The notes: generated by a model from the letters alone, not told the origin. Positions 1 through 6,965 are shown, numbered from the stretch's first letter. The stretch: DNA of 14,626 nt from DATIRA01 sp964553405 (GCA_964553405.1 CAZKLS010000071.1:1-14626), one strand, 5' to 3'. Program-made: numbers and translations.

Positions 1-947
1 CGGATGTTCTCGCACCACCAGTTGTTGTTCATCTCGTTGACCCGGTCGATCAGCACGAAGCCCGGCTCGGCGAAATCGTAGGTCGAGGACATGATCACGT
101 CCCACATGCGCCGCGCAGGCAGGGTCTTGTAGACCTTGCAGAGCACCAGGCCCTCGTCGTTGCGCACGTAGCCGCCGTCGGCCGGCCATTCGCGCCAGAC
201 GAATCGCTCGGCATCGGTCGTGTCGTGGCCCGCAACCTCGGCCTCGGTGACCGGGAACGCGAGCTGCCAGTCGCCGTCCTGGCGCACCGCATTCATGAAG
301 TCGTCCGTCACCAGCAGCGACAGGTTGAACTGGCGCAAGCGGCCCGCCTCCCGCTTGGCGCGAATGAACTCCATCACGTCCGGATGACCGACGTCGAAGG
401 TGCCCATCTGCGCGCCGCGCCGCCCGCCGGCAGAGGAGACCGTGAAACACATCTTGTCGTAGATGTCCATGAACGAGAGCGGTCCCGACGTATAGGCGCC
501 CGCGCCGGAAACGTAGGCCCCTCGCGGACGCAGCGTCGAGAACTCGTAGCCGATGCCGCAGCCGGCCTTCAGCGTCAGTCCGGCCTCGTGCACCTTGCCG
601 AGGATGTCGTCCATCGAGTCCCGCACCGTGCCCGACACGGTGCAGTTGATCGTCGACGTGGCCGGCTTGTGCTGCTGGGCCCCGGCATTGGAGGTGACAC
701 GGCCCGCCGGGATGGCGCCCCGCCGCAACGCCCAGAGGAACTGCTCGTACCAGTGCTCCCGCAGCTCCTGCTGCTCGACGTCGGCCAGCGCACGAGCCAC
801 GCGCTTGTACGTATCGTCCATCGAGCGGTCGATCGGCGTGCCGTCCTTCGCGGTCAGGCGGTATTTCTTGTCCCAGATGTCCAGTGACGCCTCCTGGAAA
901 CGGATACTTCTGGCGTCCCGGGTCTTCATTTTCACGGCAGTGCTCAT
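1..947 (-). CDS. nrdJ: Class II (adenosylcobalamin-dependent) ribonucleoside-diphosphate reductase, N-terminal 315 residues (partial)
   Basis: Reduces ribonucleotides to deoxyribonucleotides with an adenosylcobalamin-generated thiyl radical, so it needs no oxygen. The frame is open from the ATG at 947 to the window edge; the C-terminal half is missing. Seen: TSNAGAQQ (85-92), STINCTVSGT with C102 as the probable first redox cysteine, the glycine-rich KAGCGIGYEFSTLRPRGA (127-144), SSAGGRRGAQMGTFDVGHPD (171-190), and RVNEMNNNWWCENI at the break. The last lies just before where the family's NPCGE catalytic motif is expected, outside the window. These blocks are typical of the TIGR02504-type B12-dependent enzyme rather than class Ia NrdA. 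Start: ATG 947 has a distant GGAG about 13 nt upstream; an in-frame ATG at 929 is the alternative. It faces away from degQ across a 570-bp regulatory region containing NrdR-like boxes. Function secure; exact start less so. Confidence 0.93.
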   Translation of the reverse strand, partial: MSTAVKMKTRDARSIRFQEASLDIWDKKYRLTAKDGTPIDRSMDDTYKRVARALADVEQQELREHWYEQFLWALRRGAIPAGRVTSNAGAQQHKPATSTINCTVSGTVRDSMDDILGKVHEAGLTLKAGCGIGYEFSTLRPRGAYVSGAGAYTSGPLSFMDIYDKMCFTVSSAGGRRGAQMGTFDVGHPDVMEFIRAKREAGRLRQFNLSLLVTDDFMNAVRQDGDWQLAFPVTEAEVAGHDTTDAERFVWREWPADGGYVRNDEGLVLCKVYKTLPARRMWDVIMSSTYDFAEPGFVLIDRVNEMNNNWWCENI

Positions 948-1110
948 TGCAGCGACACGGCTCCGTAACGAATTCGCATTCGGCAGATCAGGAAAGTCCC
1001 CCTGGCACGGCGCCTCGAGCCCCGACGGGGAGAGGCGGGCGAGCCCGACCGACCCTGCTCCGGCCCGGCTCGGACTCCTCACCGAAAGGTTCGGGAAGAC
1101 ATCGTGCCGG

Positions 1111-1126
1111 ACACAACATATAGGGT
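1111..1126. promoter_or_regulatory. NrdR box (proximal)
   Basis: ACACAACATATAGGGT matches the NrdR-box consensus as I recall it (acaCwAtATaTwGtgt) at about 14 of 16 positions. It sits immediately downstream of the predicted nrdJ transcription start. NrdR is the ATP/dATP-sensing zinc-ribbon repressor of bacterial ribonucleotide reductase genes, so placement and sequence agree. The usual partner box about 31 bp away was not found; the second good match is 178 bp away. Confidence 0.6.
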
Positions 1127-1136
1127 CAGGTCGAGT

Positions 1137-1165
1137 AGGTTATGCACCCAGTCCGGCCCCGTCAA
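1137..1165 (-). promoter_or_regulatory. Sigma-70 promoter for nrdJ
   Basis: On the minus strand the -35 is TTGACG (1165-1160), the spacer is exactly 17 bp, and the -10 is TAACCT (1142-1137). The -35 matches five of six consensus positions; the -10 matches about three. Initiation would fall near 1130, giving a leader of roughly 180 nt to the ATG at 947. The AT-rich tract directly upstream looks like an UP element and would raise its strength. An NrdR-like box lies just downstream of the expected start site, fitting repression by NrdR. Not experimentally supported. Confidence 0.55.
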
Positions 1166-1238
1166 CCATTTTTACAGCTAAAAATATCGCGAAAAATATA
1201 TTTATATTCAATGGCTTACAAACATATATCGGCAATAT
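1166..1238 (-). promoter_or_regulatory. AT-rich UP-element-like tract upstream of the nrdJ promoter
   Basis: About 70 bp of A/T-dominated sequence in an otherwise GC-rich region, starting directly upstream of the nrdJ -35. On the minus strand a run of the type GATATTTTTAGCTGTAAAAA precedes the -35, resembling the A-tract/T-tract layout of an RNA polymerase alpha-subunit UP element. It contains direct repeats of AAAAATAT (1180-1187 and 1192-1199) and of ATATCGGC (1226-1233 and 1235-1242). Fis, IHF or H-NS-type binding is an alternative reading. Confidence 0.4.
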
Positions 1239-1288
1239 CGGCCCGCCACTCGCGGCGCCGTGCCCAAGGGGCGCCTGTTGCAGCTTAG

Positions 1289-1304
1289 ACACAACATCTT
1301 GTGT
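1289..1304. promoter_or_regulatory. NrdR-like box (distal), near-perfect palindrome
   Basis: ACACAACATCTTGTGT has perfect outer arms, extended to GACACAA/TTGTGTC at 1288-1305. It shares ACACAACAT with the proximal box. The spacing of 178 bp to that box is close to 17 turns of B-DNA, so the two could be bound on the same face in a loop. It lies about 230 bp upstream of degQ, so it could also belong to an unrelated regulator. Confidence 0.45.
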
Positions 1305-1316
1305 CCACGAGATGTT
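1293..1316. repeat. 24-bp imperfect palindrome overlapping the distal box
   Basis: Arms AACATCTTGTG (1293-1303) and CACGAGATGTT (1306-1316) are complementary at 10 of 11 positions around a 2-bp centre. The element is offset from, and overlaps, the 16-bp NrdR-like palindrome, so two different dyads share AACATCTTGTG. It has no T-tract on either side, so a terminator is unlikely; an operator is the better guess. Confidence 0.45.
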
Positions 1317-1386
1317 CACCGGGAATCCACAGGCTCCTCACCGCCGACACCGTCCCCGGTGGCATCCGGCGGCCGCACACGACTTC

Positions 1387-1415
1387 GGAACTCGACTCGC
1401 GGTCTGCCTGTCTGA
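1387..1415 (+). promoter_or_regulatory. Sigma-E (RpoE/AlgU)-like promoter for degQ
   Basis: GGAACTC (1387-1393), a 17-bp spacer, then TCTGA (1411-1415). The known sigma-E pattern is GGAACTT, about 16 bp, TCTGA; E. coli degP carries such a promoter and Pseudomonas mucD is controlled by AlgU. Initiation near 1421 would leave a leader of about 97 nt before the ATG at 1518. A vegetative alternative is the extended -10-like TGCTAGACT at 1455-1463, which lacks a recognisable -35. Confidence 0.45.
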
Positions 1416-1517
1416 ACTGCCGCCAACCGGTCGCACGGGCTTCATAGCACGCGCTGCTAGACTCCGTCGGCCGGGTCTTGAACCGCTCGTGTACCGATTA
1501 AATCCGGGGATTTCTCG

Positions 1518-2855
1518 ATGAATATTCGCCTGAGCTTCGCCGCAGCCTTGATCGGCGCCTGGTCTACGCTGGCCGCCGCCCAGATTCCCTCGCAGGTCGG
1601 CGAATCGCCGGTGCCCTCGCTGGCGCCCATGCTGAAGACGGTCACGCCGGCCGTGGTCAACATCGCGACGCGCGGGACGGTGCAGGTGCAGAACCCGCTG
1701 CTCAGCGACCCGTTCTTCCGCCGGTTCTTCGACGTTCCGAACGCCCCGATGTCGCGCGAGTTCCAGAGCGCGGGCTCGGGCGTCATCGTGGACGCAAAGC
1801 AGGGCTACATCATCACGAACGCACACGTGATCGAGAACGCCACCGAAATCACGGTCACGCTGCTCGACAACAGGTCCCTCGAGGCGAAGGTGGTCGGCAA
1901 GGACGAGGGTTCCGACGTCGCCGTGCTGCAGGTCAAGGGCGACAACCTGACGCAGATCCCGGTCGCCGACTCCGACCTGACCGAGGTCGGCGACTTCGTC
2001 GTCGCGATCGGCAACCCGTTCGGGCTCGGCCACACGGTCACGTCGGGCATCGTCAGCGCGCTGGGGCGCTCGGGAATAAACCCCGAAGGCTACGAGGACT
2101 TCATCCAGACCGACGCTTCAATCAACCCGGGCAATTCCGGCGGCGCGCTGGTCAACATGAACGGCAAGCTGGTCGGCATCAACTCGGCCATCCTGTCGCG
2201 ATCCGGCGGCAACATCGGCATCGGCTTCGCGATCCCGTCGAACATGATGAAGGTCATCATGGCGCAGCTGGTGAAGTACGGCGAGGTGCGGCGCGGCGTG
2301 CTGGGCGTCAACATCCAGACGCTCACGCCCGACATCGCCGAGAGCATGGACCTCGGCAACGTCCAGGGCGCGCTGGTCTCGCAGGTCGTGGAAGGGTCCG
2401 CAGCCGAAAAGGCCGGCATCAAGGCCGGCGACGTGATCACTGCCGTGAACGGCAAGCCGGTCAAGGACGCCGCCGGACTGCGCAACGCGATCGGCCTGCT
2501 CAGTGTCGGCGACAGCGTCGCGGTCACGCTGCTGCGGGACGGGAAGCCGCGACAGGTGACGGCCTCGGTCGGCAGCCGGGACGAGGCCCAGGAGGCACGC
2601 GAGGCCGGGCTGCATCCCGGCCTGCAGGGTGCCGAGCTGCTGGACGCCGACGGCCGGAGCGGCGTGCTGATCCGCAGCGTCGCCGACGGCAGCCCGGCGG
2701 CCCAGCGCGGGCTCAGGGCCAACGACCTGATCGTCGGCGTCGGGCGGACCCGGATCTCGAACCTGCAGGAGTTCACGCAGGCCACCCAGGGCGCATCGGC
2801 CTTCGTGCTGCAGATCCGGCGCGGTACCGCGATGCTGGTCATTCCGATCCGCTGA
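1518..2855 (+). CDS. degQ: DegQ/MucD-type periplasmic serine endoprotease with two PDZ domains
   Basis: HtrA-family protease and chaperone that degrades misfolded envelope proteins in the periplasm. Residues 1-21 form a Sec signal peptide with an AAA|Q cleavage site. The trypsin-like domain follows with catalytic His103 (TNAHV), Asp133 (GSDVAVL) and Ser207 (NPGNSGGA). PDZ1 spans about 258-352 and PDZ2 about 369-445. At 445 residues with a short linker between the signal peptide and protease core (about 52-84), it resembles DegQ/MucD more than DegP, which has a longer LA loop. Start: GGGGA (1506-1510) lies 7 nt before the ATG. Its stop shares one base with the next ATG (TGATG), so the two are probably co-transcribed and coupled. 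A sigma-E-like promoter lies upstream, consistent with envelope-stress control. Confidence 0.95.
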   Translation: MNIRLSFAAALIGAWSTLAAAQIPSQVGESPVPSLAPMLKTVTPAVVNIATRGTVQVQNPLLSDPFFRRFFDVPNAPMSREFQSAGSGVIVDAKQGYIITNAHVIENATEITVTLLDNRSLEAKVVGKDEGSDVAVLQVKGDNLTQIPVADSDLTEVGDFVVAIGNPFGLGHTVTSGIVSALGRSGINPEGYEDFIQTDASINPGNSGGALVNMNGKLVGINSAILSRSGGNIGIGFAIPSNMMKVIMAQLVKYGEVRRGVLGVNIQTLTPDIAESMDLGNVQGALVSQVVEGSAAEKAGIKAGDVITAVNGKPVKDAAGLRNAIGLLSVGDSVAVTLLRDGKPRQVTASVGSRDEAQEAREAGLHPGLQGAELLDADGRSGVLIRSVADGSPAAQRGLRANDLIVGVGRTRISNLQEFTQATQGASAFVLQIRRGTAMLVIPIR

Positions 2856-3790
2856 TGACGCGCCCGGTCTGCGTGCTCGGCGGCACCGGCTTCATCGGCC
2901 GGGCCCTGGTTGCGCGCCTCGCCCGGGACGGGCGCGGCGTCAAGGTCCTGACGCGGGACCGCACCAGCCACCGCGACATGCTGGTGATGCCGTCCGTACG
3001 CCTGGTGCGTGCGGACGTGCACGACCCGGCCGCGCTGCAGCAGGAGTTCCAGGGCTGCGAGGTGGTGATCAACCTGGTTGGCATCCTCAACGAAAAGCGG
3101 CTGGGGCGCGGGCGGGGCGACGAATTCCGCCTTGCGCACACCGAGCTGCCGAAGAAGGCCGTCGCCGCCTGCCGCAAGGCCGGCGTGCGGCGTTACCTGC
3201 ACATGAGCGGCCTGAAGGCCGACGCCGCGCGCGGCCCGAGCCACTACCTGAGGAGCAAGGGCGAGGCGGAGGACTTCCTCCGGAACGAGTGCCGCGGGCG
3301 CCCCGATTTCGTGATCCTGCAGCCGTCGGTCGTGTTCGGACCCGGCGACTCGTTCGTCAACAAGTTCGCGCAGATACTGAAGCTGACCCCGGGTTTCCTG
3401 CCGCTCGCCCGCGCCGACGCGCGCTTCGCGCCGGTCTATGTGGGCGACGTCGTCGAGGCGTTCGTGCGCTGCATGGACCGGCCGGACGCCGCCGGGCGGA
3501 CCTTCGAGCTTTGCGGCCCCGAGGTGCTGACGCTCGGTGAGATCGTCGGGCTGACCGCGCGTGCGCTCGGGCTGCGGCGGGCGGTGCTGCCGCTGCCCGA
3601 CCCGGTCGCGCGGCTGCAGGCCGCGCTGATGGACTACGTGCCGGGCAAGCCGTTCTCCACCGACAACTACCTGTCGTCGACCATCGATTCGGTCTGCGAA
3701 CGGGACGGTCTCGGCGAGCTCGGCATCGCGCGGACCCCGATGTCCGCAGTGGTGCCGGGTTACCTCGGCCGGGGATCGCGGGCCGGCTGA
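2855..3790 (+). CDS. NDUFA9-like atypical short-chain dehydrogenase/epimerase-family NAD(P)-binding protein
   Basis: An atypical (complex I NDUFA9-like) SDR of 311 residues. The N-terminal Rossmann motif GGTGFIG is at 9-15, VINLVGI at 71-77 and a YLRSK motif (Y131, K135) sits where SDRs carry the catalytic Tyr/Lys, preceded by a MSGLKAD strand (117-123). FVNKFAQILKLTPGFLPL (167-184) and the following APVYVGDVVEAF are typical of bacterial NDUFA9-like and NAD-dependent epimerase proteins. No membrane segment or signal peptide, so cytoplasmic. The substrate cannot be told; the bacterial homologues are mostly uncharacterised, and a link to quinone or complex I biology is only by family. It overlaps degQ by one base. 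The last 31 bp overlap the convergent aminopeptidase gene. Confidence 0.82.
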   Translation: MTRPVCVLGGTGFIGRALVARLARDGRGVKVLTRDRTSHRDMLVMPSVRLVRADVHDPAALQQEFQGCEVVINLVGILNEKRLGRGRGDEFRLAHTELPKKAVAACRKAGVRRYLHMSGLKADAARGPSHYLRSKGEAEDFLRNECRGRPDFVILQPSVVFGPGDSFVNKFAQILKLTPGFLPLARADARFAPVYVGDVVEAFVRCMDRPDAAGRTFELCGPEVLTLGEIVGLTARALGLRRAVLPLPDPVARLQAALMDYVPGKPFSTDNYLSSTIDSVCERDGLGELGIARTPMSAVVPGYLGRGSRAG

Positions 3791-4935
3791 CCCGCCGGCC
3801 GGACCCGCTCGTCCGCCGCGGGACCCGCACCGGCGCAGACCCGCGCGTGGCGCTCGGCGCGTGGCAGAGCCGCCAGTTCCTCGGCCCGCCGGTAAAAGGC
3901 GGGCAGCGAGCCCGCCGACTCGAGCTCGCGGCGCAGGCCCGGCACGCAGTCCTGGTAAGTGGCGACCGCAGCGAGGTGCGCGTTGTTCAGTGGACGCGCG
4001 AACCACCGGTCGTAGCCGGCGTAACCGTTCCATCGCGCCCGCAGCCGCGAGTACTCGAACTTCAGGCGCCCGAATTCCCGCTCCTTCTCCACCCTGAGCT
4101 CCCGGGGCGGGCCGGCGCCGGCGTACAGGGCGGCCAGCCGCGCCCGCGCGCGGCGCAGCAGCTCGGTGAATTCGTCCTCGCGCTCGAGGCCCGCCCGGTA
4201 GTCGGCGAGCGCATCCTGCTCGCCGCGCATGCTGAACCAGCGCCTCACGCCCTCCTCCTCGACGACCGAGGCGAAGGCCTCGTTGAATGCGCTGTCGTTC
4301 TTGACGTACAGGCGCTGATGCGCGAGCTCATGGAAGACGGTGCCGACGAGCCGTGACTCGCGCCAGCGCAGCATCGTGCTGTAGACCGGATCGGGAAGCC
4401 GTCCCAGCGTCGAGTACGCCGCGACGCCGCCGACCGCGACGTCGAAGCCCTGCTGCCTGAACCTGCGCGCCGCCGCCTCGGCCCGAGCTTCGGCGAAGTA
4501 GCCGAGGTAGCTCACGCAACCCGCCACGGGAAAGCACCAGCGTCGCGGCACCAGCGAGAATTCCGGCACCGCGACGAGATTCCAGACCGCATACGGACGG
4601 TCGAGCTCGGCGTAGTCGCGATAGCTGTCGCCCGCAGGCAGCGCGAGCTGCGCTTCGGCGAATTCGCGCGCTTCGCCGAGCAGGCGCAGCCGCTCGCGAG
4701 TCGGCTCCGGGACCGCGGCATCCTCGAGCACCGCGTCGATCGGGCGACTGCGCGACATCACCTCCATCTGTCCCCCGGCCGCCTGCATCAGGTAGCAGCC
4801 GGACGCGTTGATCAGCGCCAGACCGCAGGCCGCCCTGGCTGCCAGGCTCCGCAGCCAGCCCGACCGGCGGCGCCGCGTGGCGGCCGGCGGGCGCGCTCCC
4901 TCGATGCGCTGCGGTTTCGTTACGATGCCAGGCAT
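3760..4935 (-). CDS. Putative lipoprotein zinc aminopeptidase (PF10023-type)
   Basis: Predicted gluzincin-type metallopeptidase: HELAH at 202-206 (zinc ligands H202, H206; catalytic E203) and FNEAFAS at 217-223, whose E219 fits the third zinc ligand. The CFPVAGCVSYLGYF (134-147) and VGGVAAYSTLGRLPDPV (168-184) blocks are hallmarks of the family annotated as predicted aminopeptidase. Residues 21-47 look like an arginine-rich n-region, a hydrophobic stretch and a lipobox (ASGC, Cys47), so it is probably outer-membrane anchored. The ATG at 4935 gives an unusually long n-region, but there is no GTG or TTG before the lipobox; a CTG near residue 28 cannot be excluded. A weak GGA lies about 5 nt upstream. 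The ATG overlaps the cca ATG on the other strand, and the 3' end overlaps the SDR gene. Substrate unknown. Confidence 0.85.
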   Translation of the reverse strand: MPGIVTKPQRIEGARPPAATRRRRSGWLRSLAARAACGLALINASGCYLMQAAGGQMEVMSRSRPIDAVLEDAAVPEPTRERLRLLGEAREFAEAQLALPAGDSYRDYAELDRPYAVWNLVAVPEFSLVPRRWCFPVAGCVSYLGYFAEARAEAAARRFRQQGFDVAVGGVAAYSTLGRLPDPVYSTMLRWRESRLVGTVFHELAHQRLYVKNDSAFNEAFASVVEEEGVRRWFSMRGEQDALADYRAGLEREDEFTELLRRARARLAALYAGAGPPRELRVEKEREFGRLKFEYSRLRARWNGYAGYDRWFARPLNNAHLAAVATYQDCVPGLRRELESAGSLPAFYRRAEELAALPRAERHARVCAGAGPAADERVRPAGQPARDPRPR

Positions 4936-6175
4936 GAAAATCCATCTCGTCGGCGGCGCGGTGCGGGACCAGCTGCTCGGTCGCCCGGTCGCCGAGCGTG
5001 ACTACGTCGTCGTGGGCGCCACCCCCGGGCAGATGCTGGACGCCGGCTACCGGCAGGTCGGCAAGGACTTCCCGGTGTTCCTGCACCCGCGCACCGGGGA
5101 ACAGTACGCGCTCGCGCGCACTGAACGGAAGACGGGCCCAGGCTACTACGGGTTCGAGACCCGGTTCTCGCCCGACGTCACGCTCGAGGAGGACCTGGCC
5201 CGCCGCGACCTGACCATCAACGCGATGGCGCTCGACACCGATGGCCGCACGCTGATCGACCCGCACGGCGGCCGGGCTGACCTGGAGGCGAGGCTGCTGC
5301 GCCACGTCTCCCCCGCCTTCGTCGAGGATCCGCTGCGCGTGCTGCGCGTGGCACGGTTTGCCGCGCGATTCGCCCCGCTGGGCTTCTCGGTCGCGCCCGG
5401 GACGCTGGCATTGATGCGCGAGATCGTCGCTGCCGGCGAGCTCGAGGCGCTCGTGCCGGAGCGGGTCTGGACAGAGACCGTGCGCGCGCTGGCGGAGGCA
5501 AGGCCGACCGAGTTCTTCGCCGTGCTGCGGTCCTGCGGCGCGCTGGCCGTCGTGTTTCCGGAGATCGACGCGCTTTTCGGCGTGCCGCAGCCCGAGCAGT
5601 GGCACCCCGAGGTGGACACCGGAATTCACGCGATGCAGTCGCTGGACGTCGCGGCGGGGCTCTCCGACGCGACCGACGTGCGTTTCGCGGCGCTGGTGCA
5701 CGACCTCGGCAAGGCGACGACGCCGGAGCGGGACTGGCCGCGGCACATCGGGCACGAGGAATCCGGCGTCGAGCTGATCGAGAACCTCTGCCGGCGACTT
5801 CGCGTTCCGAACGAGCACCGCGAGCTTGCAGTGCTCGCCGCGCGTCATCACGGGCGGATCCACCGGGCCGCGGAGCTGCGGCCCGCGACCGTGCTCGACC
5901 TGCTGGAGCAGACCGACGCATTCCGCCGGCCCGAGCGCTTCGGGAGGCTGCTGCTCGCCTGCGAGGCGGACGCGCGCGGCCGTGGCGAGCGCCTGCGCGC
6001 GGCCCCTTACCCGCAGGCTGCGTTGCTGCGCGGTGCGCTGGCCGCCGCGGCCGCGGTGCGGCCCGACCCCGCGGCGATCGCGGGCAAGCCGGGCGAGGTC
6101 ATCGCCGAAATGCTGCGCACCGAGAGGATCGCCGCGATACGAACGGCGCTCGCGGGGCCCGCCCGCCTCAGCTGA
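4934..6175 (+). CDS. cca: Multifunctional CCA-adding tRNA nucleotidyltransferase
   Basis: Adds or repairs the 3'-terminal CCA of tRNA without a template. The 413-residue product matches E. coli Cca (412) along its length: MKIHLVGGAVRDQLLG at the N-terminus, RRDLTINAMA (90-99), EDPLRVLRVARFAARF (131-146) and a C-terminal HD phosphohydrolase domain with VHDLGK (H256, D257) as in gammaproteobacterial Cca. The first catalytic carboxylate position is Glu21 (ERDY) where E. coli has Asp21; Asp23 is kept. Start chosen by homology; the frame remains open upstream to 4808 and an in-frame ATG at 4925 would add three residues. No Shine-Dalgarno is visible. TACGAT (4921-4926) could be a -10 producing a nearly leaderless mRNA. 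Its last 8 bp overlap the convergent uppP. Confidence 0.95.
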   Translation: MKIHLVGGAVRDQLLGRPVAERDYVVVGATPGQMLDAGYRQVGKDFPVFLHPRTGEQYALARTERKTGPGYYGFETRFSPDVTLEEDLARRDLTINAMALDTDGRTLIDPHGGRADLEARLLRHVSPAFVEDPLRVLRVARFAARFAPLGFSVAPGTLALMREIVAAGELEALVPERVWTETVRALAEARPTEFFAVLRSCGALAVVFPEIDALFGVPQPEQWHPEVDTGIHAMQSLDVAAGLSDATDVRFAALVHDLGKATTPERDWPRHIGHEESGVELIENLCRRLRVPNEHRELAVLAARHHGRIHRAAELRPATVLDLLEQTDAFRRPERFGRLLLACEADARGRGERLRAAPYPQAALLRGALAAAAAVRPDPAAIAGKPGEVIAEMLRTERIAAIRTALAGPARLS

Positions 6176-6965
6176 AGTGCCAGACGATCAGTGCCGCGAG
6201 CAGCAGGCGGTACAGTGCGAACGGCAGCAGGCCGATGCGCTCGATGAAGCGGATCAGGAAGTGGATGCAGGCGATGCCTGAAAGCGCTGCGAACAGCGCG
6301 CCGACCAGCATCGGCTGCCATGCCACCGGCTCGGTCGAGGTAGCGAGCTTCAGGCCCTCGTAGGCGCCGGCGGCGGCGATGCCGGGCACCGCCAGCAAAA
6401 AGGAAAAGCGCGCGGCCGCCGAGCGGGTCAGGCCGAGCATTCGACCGGCCGTCATCGTCACGCCCGAGCGCGAGGTGCCCGGCATCAGCGCCAGCGCCTG
6501 CGCGACGCCGATCGTGAGCGCCTGCCCCCAGCTGAGGTCGTACTCGTCGCGGTTCCCCTTGCCGTAGCGGTCCGCCGCGTACATCAGCAGCCCGAAGACC
6601 GTGAGCGTTCCGGCCACGAACAGCGGGCTGCGCAGGTGCGTCTCGATGAAGTCGTCGAAGGCGAGCCCAACCAGGCCGACCGGAATCGTCGCGACCAGGA
6701 TCTGCCAGGCGAGCCGGCTGTCCCGCGTGTGCCTGCGCCGCAGCACCGAGTCGACCCAGGCGACCGCCATCGTGCCGAGCTGCCGCCTGAAGTAGATCAG
6801 CACCGCGAGCAGCGTGCCGACGTGCACGGCCACGTCGAAGGCGAGCCCCTGGTCCGTCCAGCCCAGGAAGTGCGGCACCAGTATCAGGTGACCGGAACTC
6901 GAGATCGGCAGGAACTCGGACAGGCCCTGCACGACGGCGAGGACGACGGCTTGAAGGAGATCCAT
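6168..6965 (-). CDS. uppP: Undecaprenyl-diphosphatase (bacitracin-resistance BacA type)
   Basis: Integral inner-membrane enzyme that dephosphorylates undecaprenyl pyrophosphate, recycling the lipid carrier for peptidoglycan and other envelope polymers. Seen: the QGLSEFLPISSSGH signature at 13-26 with catalytic Glu17 (QxxxE), and MPGTSRSG at 161-168 with Arg166, the two conserved active-site blocks. The 265 residues contain about seven to eight hydrophobic segments, as is usual for this family (about 270). It is the downstream member of a two-gene unit, starting 15 bp after the methyltransferase gene. A GAGG lies about 13 nt upstream of the ATG, longer than ideal spacing. The 3' end overlaps cca by 8 bp, leaving no room for a terminator between them. 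Confidence 0.96.
   Translation of the reverse strand: MDLLQAVVLAVVQGLSEFLPISSSGHLILVPHFLGWTDQGLAFDVAVHVGTLLAVLIYFRRQLGTMAVAWVDSVLRRRHTRDSRLAWQILVATIPVGLVGLAFDDFIETHLRSPLFVAGTLTVFGLLMYAADRYGKGNRDEYDLSWGQALTIGVAQALALMPGTSRSGVTMTAGRMLGLTRSAAARFSFLLAVPGIAAAGAYEGLKLATSTEPVAWQPMLVGALFAALSGIACIHFLIRFIERIGLLPFALYRLLLAALIVWHFS

Larger units (their letters stand above)
948..1517. other. 570-bp divergent regulatory region between nrdJ and degQ
   Basis: No convincing gene lies here; a plus-strand open frame running through it lacks family motifs and is interrupted by AT-rich sequence unlike the GC-rich coding style of the neighbours. The region is bipartite: 948-1110 and 1240-1380 are GC-rich, while 1164-1240 is strikingly AT-rich. 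The mapped parts are the nrdJ promoter (1137-1165) with an upstream AT tract, NrdR-like boxes at 1111-1126 and 1289-1304, a larger palindrome at 1293-1316, and a sigma-E-like promoter for degQ at 1387-1415. Confidence 0.7.

Noticed and set aside
1218..1233. A third NrdR box around ACAAACATATAT
   Set aside because: Only about half the consensus positions match; the similarity is due to the AT-rich core.
1323..1331. DnaA-box-like GAATCCACA upstream of degQ
   Set aside because: Seven of nine matches and a single copy, so no support for an origin or DnaA control.
553..1521. Plus-strand open frame spanning the nrdJ start and the intergenic region
   Set aside because: It runs antisense to nrdJ and through the AT-rich promoter region; the translation has no family motif and ends at the degQ start.
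2090..4033. 647-codon minus-strand open frame opposite degQ and the SDR gene
   Set aside because: Arg/Ala/Gly-rich low-complexity translation, no recognisable domain, fully covered by well-supported plus-strand genes.
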